From Isoetes taiwanensis (lineage: Eukaryota > Streptophyta > Lycopodiopsida > Isoetales > Isoetaceae), in the NCBI GenBank assembly GCA_021234155.1, contig JAJEKV010000014.1:19483513-19547512 (forward strand): a DNA stretch of 64,000 nt. The letters are read 5' to 3'. The notes beneath the pieces are model-generated. The model was not told where the DNA came from. It did not search any database and saw only the letters and a program-made list of their open reading frames with translations. Both the position numbers and the translations under genes were made by a program. Shown in pieces: positions 1-11,855 of this stretch (position 1 is its first letter; every line of letters begins with the position of its first letter).

Positions 1-93
1 TGAGGACCACCACATTATAGGTTACTATATGGGCACGAAATGCCCAGTAATTACCTCTACCCGAACTTAAGCATCCTTAACATTAGATTTCTT

Positions 94-557
94 AAAGGGA
101 AAATTCCAAATATACCCCTCAAGTTTGCAAAAATTCCAAAAATACCCTCCAAATGAAGGGCAGTTTTGGAAATATGGTAATAGAGATTTTGTTGCTCCTC
201 AAATTCAAAAGTTGCCTTCATGAACCTTATAGATTCATGAATCTTATAGATTAAGATAAGACCTTCCCAACAAAATCAAATTCATTTAAATTGGAGTTGA
301 AATTCACAAGTTATGCTCATTGATGTTGTTTTTTATAGCATTTACTTAAAACACTATAACTTGAAGACTCAAATCCCTTTTTAAATGATTCTACTATTTT
401 TGGATAGGTCTCACTCTCATCTATAAGTTTCATGGAGGGCACTTTTCTAATTGGTTGATCACAAGAAAGTTATTGCCATTTGAGCCAAATACCCTGTTTC
501 TAAGGGTATTTTTGAAATATTTGTAAACTTGAAAGATATATTTGAAATTTTCCCTTT
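94..557. repeat. MITE-like element with ~55-bp terminal inverted repeats
   Basis: The stretch at 94-150 begins AAAGGGAAAATT and contains CAAGTTTGCAAAAATTCC. It is matched in reverse complement at about 496-557, which ends AATTTTCCCTTT. The two arms align over about 55 bases with scattered mismatches and enclose about 350 bases of AT-rich sequence without a coding frame. Long imperfect terminal inverted repeats, small size and no ORF fit a non-autonomous DNA transposon. I could not settle a target-site duplication, so the family is unknown. Confidence 0.5.
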
Positions 558-1528
558 TCTAAATTAGCATTTAGACCTATGATGCATATTTGTCCCTTCT
601 GAAAATTTCATGTCAACAAGAATGTACACCCAATGTGAGTTTTTGAACCTATTTCATTATAGGGGCATATATTGCAGAGGAATTGATGTAGGCCATTTAC
701 TAGGAGGTATGTAATAATTTCTCGAGTTTTTTGACATACACTTCACAGTGGCTCTCTCTTCACCATGTTCCTTCCTTCATCCATCATCCCAGTTCAAGTC
801 TTACAACATGAAATACAAAATTCATCTATTCAACTTCAACTATGCAATATGTAGAATATGTTGTATACTACAATAAGCTTTTGGAGTACAATACAAGCAC
901 TTTAATGTAGTAACGACAATATCAATGCCCCCACACATGATTATATTTTTAGCTTTTCTATTCCACTTACTAAAGCCATGACTTTTGTGCATTCCACACG
1001 TCCATAAATAATGCCCAGCATCGTCGGGCACATGTTTCTAGTCGATCTGTTTTCCTGGTCGAAGAAGAATGTGCATATTATGTAGACTGTATCAATTACA
1101 TATTGGAATAGGGTGTGCATTCGGAAATAATGTGAAACACATTAGCTTCTTTGCTAACCTAAAAGTTAGTTTATATTGGCAAGGAAGAAACAAAACTTGC
1201 ATTTTATTTCAGATTTATATGTTAAAAGTGAATTTAGATACATTCTCGTGTTGAGTTCCGGAAACATGATGGATCGTATCCAAATCTGTTTGGCAAGGGG
1301 ATGGAGGATTCTGGGTTTTAGAAACTCATATATTATATTTCAGATTCTGGGTTTGAAAATCACTTTCAAAAGATCCTAGGTTATAGGCGATTAGATCTAC
1401 TGTGCTGGGAGCACAATGAATGCTGAATTTTCTTGAGAAAGTATGCATGATTCTGGGGTACAGATAAGCTGTTATGAGATTGAAAAAGGACATTATTATT
1501 TACTCTCAGCATTAGAAAAAACTATGGT
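558..1528. other. Non-coding AT-rich spacer
   Basis: I see no recognisable gene, RNA gene or repeat here. The short open frames have no convincing composition. The reverse transcriptase fragment begins at its right edge. Confidence 0.5.
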
Positions 1529-3153
1529 GTGACCGAAACAAATAAGACACAGAGATATTATCTAAAACCAAGCCTAAAAGCATGTTACCAGGCTATGATT
1601 GAGCAAAAAGTACAGGAGATAAACTGGGATCCGGATCTAACGGAAGCTAGCAAACAATTAAGTGAACTATTGTCAACAGTGGCTGAAGAAGTTTTCACTT
1701 CAAAACGAATTTTACGGGGGCTGCCATGTAAAGCATGGTATGATCAGACATGTAAGGATGCTAAGCTTAAATGGAAGATGAGTCTTGATGTTGAGAAAGA
1801 ACATTATAAGAAGGAGTACAGGAAGATCACTAGGCAGAAAAAGAGACAATTTATCCATTCTAGGCAAGAGATCTTATGTCAAAACTATATCTCGGACCCA
1901 AAAAGTTTCTGGAATACTATCCGTAAGAATAGGCAAACAGAATTTCCAATTACAGCAGAAATATTATGGCAATATGTGCACCGTCTATACCATAGCTCTG
2001 GAGAACATCCCAATATCAAACAACAGGGAGAATTCCACCTTGTGATCACGGCTGAAGATGTTTCAGATGGTATTGATCATCTAGCCAATGGCAAAGCAAA
2101 AGATTCACAAGGCTTATGTGCAGAACACTTGAAATGGGCAGGCCCAAAGCTGCACTGTGTCATAGCAGACTTGTTCTCCAAGGCACTGGCACATGGATTG
2201 CCTGAGCAATGGCAAGTTAACCGAGTGGTTCCAGTCCATAAAGGAGGCGATATCAATGATATAAACAATTATAGAACCATATTGGTGAGCAGCTTACTCT
2301 CAAAACTTCTTGCATCTATATTAGAGAGAAAATAAGTTTATGGGCTGAAACAAATAACATAAGAGCAGAAACACAAGCTGGATTCAGAGCAGGCCGATCT
2401 ACAATCGATCACTTACTTGTACTTAAGACTATATTTGAGGCAGTCAAAGGCACAAAGAAACCAGCATATGTAGCCTTCATAGATTTTAGGAAGGCTTTTG
2501 ACAAAGTACCTAGATCGCAGTTATGGAGGAGATTGGATAGGCTGCAGGTACCAGAGCAGTTACAAGAAGCAGTACAAAGATTGTATGAACAGGTATTGAT
2601 AAAATTGTCATTTCCTCTCTCATTAGACAAGCAAGAATATGTTAGTAGCAACATTGGAGTCAAGCAAGGCTGCCCAATGTCCCCCACGCTATTCGGTTTA
2701 TTCATTGATAGCTTGGAAAAATGGCTACAAGATAACTGCCCAGGTGGAATAGAGATTCATGGCTATGTAATCCAGCTTCTGATGTATGCAGATGATGTGG
2801 TCATCTTTGCTCGCTCTGTGAAGCATATGCAACAACATCTGGATGGGCTAGCCCAGTTTTGTGATGCCACAGGGATGCAAGTAAACCTGGATAAATCAAA
2901 TATCATGACAGTGGGAGCATTAAAACAAGAAACTTCGTTCAGATATAAAGACCAAATGGTAAGTACTTGCGATTCTTATAAATATCTAGGGCTGATTTTT
3001 CACAGGAATCACAGATGGAACGCCTGCATTCAGCAGAGAATAGATGGCAGCCATAAAACACTCTATGCCATGCAAAGCTTATGCAGGGAAGCGCACTTAT
3101 GGGCTTGGCCACTTAAAAAAAGACTCTTTGCACACCTTGAAGTCCTAACTAGG
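1529..3153 (+). pseudogene. LINE ORF2 fragment (reverse transcriptase), frameshifted
   Basis: This is the reverse transcriptase part of a non-LTR retrotransposon, which copies element RNA into DNA at a nicked target. The first frame (1529-2335) holds the pre-RT linker and early RT motifs (NRVVPVHKGGDINDINNYR). The frame then shifts by one base near 2,330, in an A-rich run. The second frame continues with AGFRAGRSTIDHLLVLK, the catalytic block FIDFRKAFDKVP, GVKQGCPMSPTLFGLFID and the YADDVVIFA active-site box. The endonuclease domain is absent upstream and the C-terminal zinc-finger part is absent downstream, where homology stops at about 3,153 just before a small MITE. It resembles, at lower decay, the family-1 LINE at 8,736-11,855 (HMQQHLDGLAQFC against MQRHLDAPDTFCQ). 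It is not functional as it stands. Confidence 0.85.
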
Positions 3154-3173
3154 GTGAGTCATATCGATCGTGG

Positions 3174-3338
3174 TATTTATCAACCACTGTCATGTTTGAA
3201 CCAAAAAAAATACACGAGGTTTTTGTGGACTTAACGAATTTTTGAGTGAGTGTCATGTTAAAACCACATTGAGAGAAAAAATACACGGAGTTTTTTAAAT
3301 TTCATGCTAGTTTAAACATGACGGTGGTTGTTAAATAA
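3174..3338. repeat. Small MITE-like element with 29-bp terminal inverted repeats
   Basis: The left arm 3,174-3,202 contains CAACCACTGTCATGTTTGAA. It pairs with the right arm 3,310-3,338, whose reverse complement contains CAACCACCGTCATGTTTAAA, with few mismatches. Inside, a motif near AAAAAATACACGAGG occurs twice in direct orientation. The element is about 165 bases and non-coding. It lies where LINE homology ends, so it may have inserted into or next to the LINE. Confidence 0.6.
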
Positions 3339-3908
3339 GGCGCTCGGAGTCATATGTCCAAGGATGAGCAGGGAAAGATGAATAGAGGTTGGTGGGAAGA
3401 AGGTTAGTTGTATCAACAAATGCACAAAGTTTGTTATTTAGTCAAAAGATAAACCATCGAAGTTCTAGCGCCCTCAAACAACGGACCCAAATTTAAATTT
3501 ATACTAAAAAATGTGCGGTGTATTAAAAATGATATTCGGGCATTTAATAACAATATTTTACTTTCCCACGCGATGCGACCAAGAATTCCAGGCTCCAATC
3601 TGGACCGTCTAAATGTCAGGGGCACGTGTCCTCGACGGCGCGCTTCGTCTCTCGGAATAGAAGGCTACGGCGGGAATACAGAGTAGCTTGAGTTCTGTGC
3701 CAAGCAAAGCTTTGTCGTGTGGCTAGGTATGGCGACGGAGTTGGACAAATTAGCATACTCTGATCTGAAGTTCCAGCACATGCTATGGCGCATCCGGCAG
3801 TCCCACAGAACTTTCTTTCTCCGAAGTTTCAGACTTTAATTTGAGCTTTAGGATCACAAAATTTCAGCTGGAAAAATGTCTTTGCCGCTGCAGCAAAATG
3901 ATCACAAG
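3339..3908 (+). promoter_or_regulatory. Putative promoter and 5' leader exon of the DUF3527 gene
   Basis: The segment before the DUF3527 gene has mixed base composition and ends in a good plant donor site (ACAAG|GTATGT at 3,908/3,909). A strong pyrimidine-rich acceptor (TTTTCTCCGTCAG) ends at 4,404. This supports a leader intron at 3,909-4,404 (496 bp) between an untranslated first exon and the coding exon. The transcription start is not visible. CACGTG-type and GC-rich motifs lie near 3,620-3,640. The leader exon carries the upstream ORF listed separately. Confidence 0.5.
3729..3839 (+). CDS. Upstream ORF in the leader exon (36 aa)
   Basis: An ATG at 3,729 opens a 36-codon frame (MATELDKLAYSDLKFQHMLW...) that stops at 3,837-3,839, before the leader-intron donor. 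It sits about 530 spliced bases upstream of the main start. If translated it would act as a uORF that lowers or conditions translation of the DUF3527 protein. I do not recognise the peptide, and only comparison across species would show whether it is conserved. A second upstream frame lies at 4,488-4,715 (75 codons), still in the 5' leader. Confidence 0.3.
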   Translation: MATELDKLAYSDLKFQHMLWRIRQSHRTFFLRSFRL

Positions 3909-4763
3909 GTATGTGTTGTTCTTTGCTTGCCGTAGCTTGCTTGTTTGTGTAATTTTAAATAATATGTCGGAGGAAGAGGATGGGAGGGAATGGCGGACAT
4001 TTTGCTGGATTCTGATCATTCATGAGCTGGTTTTTTTATTCATCGGAACTTTAACATTCTAAAAAAATATTCTCTATTGTAAGTTTTGATTCTTTCCTTG
4101 TGCACGAAAGTCTTCAATTCTTATTCTTCTTCAGTATAGGAATTCCGTCCAATTTGCGAGGCATTTAAAAACAAATTTCAGAGTTTTTGTATCTAGTCAA
4201 TGGCATATATCTAGTTTTGCTGCCGTTGGAGGATTCAAATCCCAGCTTTACGTGCCAAAGAACTAGCTTCCTTCCTCCGTTTCATATTATTTACTAATCA
4301 GCTCGTATGCATATGATACTTCCTCTGAAAATACATTCCCTTTGAAGATTTGAAAACATTATTTCTTGGCAACTGAATCGTCTTGTTTTTGTTTTCTCCG
4401 TCAGGGTTCTATCGTAATCACCAAAACCGGCTTTGATTTTGCAAGCAGAGAAGAATAAAACGTTTAAGATATTGCTCGTATTTACTTTTGTGCGAAGGAT
4501 GGATTAGTCGGCCGCAGATAATCATTGACTTGTGTCTGTGCTTGCTGGGCATTTATTTGGTGCTAGAGAAAAACAAGAGAGCTGGATGTGTAACGTTCAC
4601 AAGATTGCGATGCTTCAGATTTCTTGGAAGCCTGCAAAGGGGAAAAACTGTGGGAAATAATCCCAAATTTTATGCTCTCTTGCTCCACCGATTATGGTTC
4701 TGCAGCATATCGTAGCAAGAGGCAGCTAATGCTCCGTGTATTTGTTTAAGATCAAAGGAACAG

Positions 4764-7225
4764 ATGGCAGAACAAGCGGGTTGCATAAGGAATGGGGGGT
4801 CCACGGAAAGAAGCAGTTCAGAAATTTCGTCAATCAGCTTTCAAGTCGAGCAATTCCACCATAGAATCTCTGACATGGGCACTCTAACATCAACTAACGA
4901 GGGCAAACCACACCAAGAGGGGTTCGATGAATCTGCTTTTGCCAGTATTGTGGACCACTTTCATTCCGTCGTCAAGTGCTCCCCACAAGCTGAAACTTGT
5001 ACAGAGCTTTTAAAAATACTAGATAAACTAGAAGACAGGATCTTTGTGGAGGTAGAGGCTATGAACGGAAAGCCTAAAGAATCATCAGGGGAAGCAGGTT
5101 GTGATGATACGGTGAAAACACCCATAAACAGGTTTTGCGCCAGTTCTTTTGGTCGACCTCCTTTTGTGGGCAATACAGAGCTCATAGGGAGCTTGTCGGA
5201 GCCCACCCAGAAAAGTTTTGCTGAAAGCTGCCAGAAGAAGCACCACAGGTCATGTTCTGCTCAGGAACCCCCCTCCCCTTCCTCTTTTGACTTCTATTCT
5301 CCATTACGAATTCAAGAAGAAATGTTTTACAGTCCTCTTTCCAACGAGAATTTGATTTCGGGGCCAGCTATGGATTCTAGGTTGCCGTTTAAAGAAGACC
5401 GACAATTAAGGAGGGCTGTGAGGAAGTTGGAGACTGCATTCTGCTCGCCAGGCATAAATAATTCAGTTATATCTGTTAGCAGAAGGCATTCTGATAACAG
5501 TGCTGGTACCAACGGCCTAGAGAAAGGGAGCGTTCTTACTGTTGGGAAGAACTCTGCTGCTTCTGAAGGGAAAAGCTCAGGAAGTGATGCAGCTCGCAAA
5601 AAGGGAGTCACTACTGTAGCCTCCAGTGTAGCATGCTCTCCTTTGGGTTCAAAAACTTCCACTCCAACCAGGAGAAACAGCTCCATATACCCTGATGTTT
5701 CTTGCAAGCCTTTTATGCTTGTCTCCAAGCCCTCGTTTTCGGATACCCCTCGGAAAAACGCTTTCTTTAGTAATGATAAACAGAAGTCTTTTTGTAAGAC
5801 TCCAATTTCTGATCATTCAGCATTTGTCAGTGCAAAGTTGGATCGGCTAGTTAAGAATGGCAACGTAGCATACAGTCTTTGGATAGAGGAATCAGAAGAA
5901 TTGCTGCTGGCCAAGTCAGTTATACTAAATCCGGATGACAACGAGGTAAGCGATTTGTCCTTTATGGTTTATTCATGTAAATCAAAGGGAAGGGAACGAA
6001 GGATTTGGAAGCAATGGGGAAGAAAAGAAAAGCATGCTTTAGATGTTTTTGGTAGGCTGGACATTAGAAGCAGTGTCACCCCTGAAGTAGACTGCAATGG
6101 CAAATGGGTGCAAACTATTGTTTCTGACTTCGTGGTGTTAGAAGCAAGGATTAAGGAAGGAGTTTCTACTCCATCTGTGGGTTCTAGCAAGAGGTTAAGC
6201 TTCTCTTCGTGGGACACGACTTCCAGTAGTTCTCCTAGATATGCAAGTTCATCTTTCGATGGTAGGCAATTTGTTCCTGAAAGTCCAGCTCCAGTAAGGG
6301 AGAATCTCGCCCTTAAGGCCCCGAATCGTTCCCAGCAGGGGCCATCTCTGGAGGCCAGTCTTAGAAAGGCAGGCAAATCTGCTTTCTTGAAAGAGCTATG
6401 GAGTGATTTAATGATGAGCGAGAATGAGAGCTCTTGTCACTCTTTTGCTGAGGTTGCTGCTATAAGCACAAGAACACCAACCGGGAGATCTTCAACTAAA
6501 ATCCCAAAGGGTAAGAAGATACCACAGATTAGTGTACCAAGAAAAAGCAACACAACTGTTTCCAGCCAGTATGGAGTTTCGTATGAAAATGGCCCTTTGA
6601 GAGGCGAAAATGACAAAGCAAATGTGACAGTAATACTTCCTGCAGGTGAACATGGATGTCCTGCATTCGGATTGTCTGGGCCTCCGCCTCTGTTACAGAG
6701 ATGGAGAGCAGGAGGCAAGTGTGATTGTGGAAGTTGGGATTTAGGATGTGGCCTAACCGTTCTTTCAAATCAGCCATCTTCATCCGACTCCATCAACATC
6801 TGTGCTCAGGTATTTAAATATGATTTATCCGTTTTTCTCCTATTCGGATTGTAGCATTATAAGCTGAGGACTCATAGTATTCTTTACCTTTGCAGAGTAA
6901 GAAGGGAAGGGTCGCATTGAGATTGGTCCCTCAAGAAGATGGCATCTATGATGTGAGATTTCAATCACCCTTGTCATCCCTGCAAGCTTTTTCTACAGCT
7001 ATTGCAATTGTGCAGATAGGTGCACATTGTGGCAATCTAGTAGAAGGCAAAACAAAGATGCTAGATTCAAAGCCGAAGTCTAGGCTTCCTTTAAGAACCA
7101 TTGTTGCTTCTAACTGGTCTTCGTTAGGATCGCTTCAAGAGGCCTTTACAGGTTTTCCAAAAATTCGCAAAGCTTATTCATTGGGTTGTCACCCAGACCC
7201 TTTGTCTCTCATTGAACGAGTGTAG
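4764..7225 (+). CDS. DUF3527 domain protein (exons 4764-6809 and 6896-7225)
   Basis: This is a plant-specific protein of unknown biochemical role with a C-terminal DUF3527 domain. The start is the first ATG after an in-frame TAG at 4,713. Exon 1 ends CTCAG|GTATTT at 6,809 and exon 2 begins after TTTGCAG at 6,896. The phase-0 join gives about 791 residues. The first ~350 residues are Ser-rich and low in complexity. Family hallmarks follow: a block at about 370-460 (KLDRLVKNGNVAYSLWIEES, SDLSFMVYSCKSKGRERRIW, WVQTIVSDFVVLEARI), then GEHGCPAFGLSGPPPLLQRW and the Cys-rich GGKCDCGSWDLGCGLTVLSN near residue 650. The exon-2 end (GIYDVRFQSPLSSLQAFSTA) is the usual DUF3527 C-terminus. There is no signal peptide or membrane span. 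The frame is intact and the codon use ordinary, so I take it as a live gene. It stands alone, with transposons on both sides. Confidence 0.92.
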
Positions 7226-7458
7226 CCCAACATTGTTGTGTATAGGCCATATAATGGTTGTAAAAAGATGTACTGTACCATTTACCGTCACTTTATTTAT
7301 TTTTCATTGCCCACATGCTTCAGGCTTTATACATTTGTCATAGCCCTCTGCCTGTCAACTTAACATACTTTGTACTTTACTATTCATCTGCAGCATGCTC
7401 CAATGAAAGGGCCATATCTTTTCTGTTTTCATGCCTTAGAATTTGTCGGTGGAGGTTG
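7226..7458 (+). other. 3' UTR and flank of the DUF3527 gene
   Basis: Non-coding AT-rich sequence follows the TAG stop. I see no perfect AATAAA signal. Sequence shared with the transposon mosaic begins at about 7,459, so the retroelement cluster starts about 233 bases after the stop codon. Confidence 0.5.
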
Positions 7459-8735
7459 ATGTTCAGGCTCCAGCAAACATGTGCATTATTTGCTTCATGC
7501 TAGACTTGAATTATTTAGTGTAGAACAAGCTAGCTAAAAGATAATTTGGTGGAAAAGAACACTTTAGTTGGTGGAATTTTTGTGCATTCAAACCGTAATA
7601 TAATAGATAGATAGTAATTTTTACGTCATGCAAAAATGGTTAAGCAAAAATGTAGGCATTGTTGCTTCAATCGATTTGAGAAGTCTAGCCTCAAGATGGG
7701 TTGTTAGCCCTCACATGTCATCTTGTCCTTATTGGCGACATGTCCTTATTACCAATATATATATTTAATGGTGTCTTTGAATGGTATTAATTTAGTACCT
7801 TAACAACCTGGCCCTCAAGTTTTAAGGCTGAGGTCAGATCTCAGTCATTGGTTGCAAGAGTATTACCCACTAGTAACACATTAAAAAGTGCATAAACACC
7901 TACTTTGTTATGCCAAATGGCTATAAACACTTAGCTTGTTATGAAAACCACCATAAAACCACCATAAAATCACTATAAAACTCTCGGGCCCAGGTTGTTA
8001 AACGGATAACATCCTGGAACTCGGGTGCTATGCCCTACTATAACAAACTCGGGCCTCCGGCCCTCCTTTGTTATAATAGGGCATAACACCTTCGTTCCAG
8101 GGTGTTATCCGGCCCGAGTTTGTTATAGTAGGGCATAACATCCGAGTTCTAGGGTGTTATCCCTCTCATAACGTATGTAGATCACCATGTTTATACTGGT
8201 AAAGATGTTGAACTAGAGCGAATCTCCAAAATAACCCTACAAGAAATTTCTTTAGCTCTAACCCTATGATGTTGGCCTGCATCTAAGTTCAGGCCTTGTT
8301 TATATATGGGTTTATGATAGTTCGCATTGCTGAAAAGGTATTCTTGAACGGATTGAGGGTGCATCCCATTAGGGCGAAACTGGGTTTTTCCTCTTCTTCC
8401 ACATCAGCAAATTAAGAAGACCCATTCCTATTGCGACCTGATTTCACCACCAGAAGAAGTCAAAAGAATCCTCAATAGAGATCTCACAAGAAGATCAAAT
8501 TCTTGCAAAAGGACAAATCCTCAATAAAGATCTTGCAAGAAGACCAAATTCTTGCAAAAGGAAAAATTGTTCTATGCTAGAAGACAAACTGAATTTCAAT
8601 TTAAGTTTTTTTTTTTTCAATTTAAGTTTTTCGAAAATAGGCTGGAACTTCCTAAATCAAATCAGTTTTCTGTGCCATGTAGGCTAAAACCACGAAACCA
8701 CGAAGAGGAAGTACGTTGGTTTTTGTCCTTATTTG
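7459..8735 (+). mobile_element. Transposon-derived block, empty site for LINE family 2
   Basis: Bases 7,459-7,640 recur at 17,290-17,490 and 39,180-39,374, and inverted at 30,050-30,237. Bases 7,636-8,162 recur at 26,223-26,748 and 45,245-45,758. In those copies a LINE of family 2 sits between the two halves; here the halves are joined (CATGCAAAAATGGTTAAGCA), which gives the uninterrupted target. Bases about 8,397-8,735 recur inverted at the right end of the window (about 63,720-64,000). No intact coding frame is present. The parent element type is unclear. Confidence 0.7.
8004..8162. repeat. Long hairpin plus a third copy of the same ~52-bp arm
   Basis: Bases 8,004-8,055 (GGATAACATCCTGGAACTCG...) pair with 8,059-8,110 (...TTCCAGGGTGTTATCC) across a loop of only a few bases, with few mismatches. 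A third arm follows directly at 8,111-8,162. The same triple arrangement is found at 26,587-26,748 and 45,600-45,758. Each arm carries ATAACA and GGGCATAAC motifs. It could form a strong cruciform or an RNA hairpin. Confidence 0.75.
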
Positions 8736-11700
8736 CCTCGGATGTGGATAGGCTGGACCCCTATGTCGATCTATATGATGACATACGCTAAAGATAAGCA
8801 GCTAAGGCAAAGGTCATACTCCTTGGAGACTTCAATGCGCCGCACCGGGTAGAACAACCCATGAGATTTGATCCCTTGATCGATGATATATTGCAACCGG
8901 CCCCCAGGAAGTAGGTTGGCCACGGACATCGATGACAATCGTGTCACACGCTATGGTAGACAATTGCTTTTGCTCGCGGGTATCTTTGACCGGTAATCCG
9001 CAATGGATCGGCACGCTGGGTCGCCCCACCCGCAAGAGCACTTGTAGACAGGAAAACCGTGGGGAGGATCTAGTGTGGTGGACTATGTGCCGGGTGCCCG
9101 AAAGGTGATATGCATGTCGCCAAGCACTTCCGTGTGGGAACAACTAATAGGGATGAAGAGATCGACTGCACCACTTACCACTTTACTTGAAGTTGGCTTG
9201 GCAAAAGTTGTGCGAACCCCCGCGCCACGCTCACATGCCTCACCGCGATTGATTATGAACATGCGGGCCTTATGCCCGTGATGCTTATAGATGACCGCGC
9301 AGAATTTTGCAATATCCTACACTAGAGCAACAGATGTACCGGCCGACCGATGTGCTTAGGATCATGCGCAGAGATGCTTTGGGATAAGTCCGCCTCACGA
9401 CGGACCTCCGTGAACACAACCTTCCCACGTAATCAATGGTTTGATGCAGAGTGCAAGGAACACAAACGCCGGCTCCGCCCAAGTCACGTGACTCGCTTTA
9501 TTAATACATGTAGCCGACAAAGACCGCCTTCCTTAAAGCTAAGAAAGCCGTACATTGCAAAGACATCAAAGGGAAATGTTTTATCTCCCCGAACGCCATT
9601 CCCGTGACCTTCCGGGCGGTTCTTAGAAAGCCATTACAAACCCACAACAACATCACTCCCGAAAGCAAAGGAGGCAATACTTGCAAATGTTCATACGACC
9701 CTCGTGGTGCACATGCAAAGATTACCCCCGCAAGAAGGCCCAAGATCGAAATCACAGATTCGTGACGTGGAACAAGGCTTACGCCGCCTTGCCAATGGGA
9801 AAGCCCCGACCGATGGCATGCAAAAGTGTAATTGCTTAAGTGGGCGTGGCCGCCCATAATACCAATGAATCGCCTTTGTTCAACAAGGCATTACAGAAGG
9901 CTTCCCCGATGCAAAGGGACCAATAGCGAAGTTGTTCCCATCTATAAGGCGTGTGACCCGCGACCGCCTGTACCCACCACCGAACAATCATGGTCGGGCC
10001 TTGTTTGCAAAATTGCTTGCCGATTCTCGAGCGCCAGCTTGACGGGCCGGGAGGCAAAGAGAGATACGGGCCCTCACCCAAAGTTCGATTCGCACTCGAC
10101 ACTCAACCATTGACCACATCTTCACATTGCGAAGCTCGTTGAAGATGCAACAGAACCGCCATCGATCTATATTGTTGCTTCGTGGATTTTGCAAAGGCAT
10201 TTGACACGCGTGCTCCTCGAAAACTATGGGCAAGATTGGCATGGTACCGGGGTTCCTGTGATTTGCGTAATGCAAAGCAGGCGTGCTTTATGAAAGATGC
10301 TCGGGTCGGTTGCAGCCGGCAAGCCAACCATTTGATAGTAGTATCGGGTTCGCCAGATGCCCTCTCCCCAACATTGTTTGCGCTTTACATTGATCAATTG
10401 AGAGCTGGCTTGTCGATAATGGGGCCATTGTGGCTCACCTTCTACCGCATCATCAAGCGCTAATATATGCCGATGATGTGGACCTCCTAGCTTACACACC
10501 CAGCAGACATGCAACGACATCTCGATGCCCCCGACACATTTTGTCAAGCGAATCGATATGCCAACAACTTGGCCAAGACTAAGGTGGTTTTCATATCATC
10601 TTCACGATACCGAGGATCCCTCCTTCCGCTATCGAGGGGCGTAATGTGGAAGTAGCATCCACATACAAATATTTGGGAGTGGAGTTTCCGCCTACTATGC
10701 ACCGGGACACATCCATACGGCTACGAAGTTACTACTGGTCCGGAAAGCACTATATGCAATGCAAAACAATAGTCATAGAGCCGGAGTTGTATGATTGGAC
10801 CCATCACCACACTGCTCAAAGTCTTAGTGGAGCCCGCCCTTTATACGGGTTGAAGTATGGGGCCCAAAGTATCCCTCGCTACTTGAATGACTTGGAGCAG
10901 GTGCGTAAAGCCTTCTTGGTACGAGCACTAGGGGTGAAGTCCACAAATCCCATATCAAATTCTACCAAGGAAAAATGATTCTTGCCTCTTCGTAGGGCGG
11001 CCCTTGATCGCCACATTGTCTATTTTCGGTAAGGTGGTCAACATGGACGATGCTCGCCTCCCAAAACTAGCTTATATCATGGCAATGGGGCCACAACGCC
11101 AAGGCCCTCATTGAGGGAAAAGAGAGCTCAATGGATGGCTAGATGGAATGTGCAGAGCACGTGCATACATGTGCAAACAGAGGCGATCGCCATAGCTTGA
11201 GGTAATATCTTGACGCTTGCTTCATCAAGAAGCTTTGGGATGCTAGCGCTTGAACAAGTCAAGACAAAGACACTACCAAATACCACATAAATCCCACATT
11301 GGAACGAGGCCCACAATGCTACCTGCGCACCCACTTGCCCATGAAAAGACGCAGACTCATTGCCTCCATTCGCACAGGGGCACATCATCTTCGAATTGAG
11401 ACATGCAGATGGATTGGTGAGCCACGTCAGGACAGGCTCTATCAATGCTGCCAAATGGGAGTCATTGAGGATGAATCTCATACCCTTCAAAGTTGCCCAA
11501 AGATATGATCAAATCCCGCCGCTTATGCCGAAGTTGGTCGCCCGCCACCGCTACATGTGACATTGAGCACGGCATCCGTATGGATGCTAGGATCATACCT
11601 TCAGGAGGTCATGGACATGCGAGATCAGCTATGTCCTCGGGCACGCACTTGACATGTACATACACATTTATTTCACGATGATGTATACTTGTATGCTTTT

Positions 11701-11855
11701 GACAAAGATTCTTATTATCGCCACTGCTTTTTCCTCTAAACCCTTCTGGCGGGGTTTTTAACCCGACAAGAATAAGTTTGTCAAGGCCTTCTGGGTCCCA
11801 TAGGCCGATTGGTCTCAGTGGACGATAAAAAAACTATTCTATTCTATTCTATTCA
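8736..11855 (+). mobile_element. LINE family 1 insertion with (ATTCT)n tail
   Basis: This non-LTR retrotransposon interrupts a sequence that is continuous in the inverted copy near 63,720 (TATTTGCC joined to ACGAAGCAAAGG). The 5' end is truncated at or before the endonuclease. The 3' end is TGGGTCCCATAGGCCGATTG, a run of A, then three to four ATTCT repeats, directly followed by ACAAAGCAAAGG. A simple-repeat tail instead of poly(A) is seen in several non-LTR clades. I see no clear target-site duplication. Short copies of the same 3' end occur at 14,918-15,049 and 36,806-36,936 (minus strand), and a longer one at 33,063-33,750. Confidence 0.85.
8802..11640 (+). pseudogene. LINE family 1 ORF2 (endonuclease-RT-C-terminal zinc motif), decayed
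   Basis: The polyprotein would nick target DNA and reverse transcribe the element RNA. Visible pieces, spread over several frames, are VILLGDFNA (APE-type endonuclease, about 8,810-8,840), CCFVDFAKAFDT (RT, about 10,170-10,210), YADDVDLLA (RT active site, about 10,465-10,495) and a C-terminal part at about 11,290-11,510 with RRRLIASIRTGAHHLRIETC, CCQMGVIEDESHTLQSCP (a CCHC-like arrangement). The many frame breaks make it non-functional as written. Where a second copy exists (33,063-33,542) most breaks coincide with CAG/CTG sites, so part of the damage may be consensus error. It is related to the RT at 1,529-3,153. Confidence 0.8.

Noticed and set aside
8585-8635. Microsatellite or regulatory T-run repeat
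   Set aside because: It is a short local duplication of CAATTTAAGTTTTT compared with the copy near 63,840, without further structure.
8736-11640. Bacterial contamination or horizontally acquired operon, suggested by higher GC
   Set aside because: The sequence reads as a LINE with GDFN, YADD and a C-terminal zinc motif, has a LINE tail, and has an empty site in the window.
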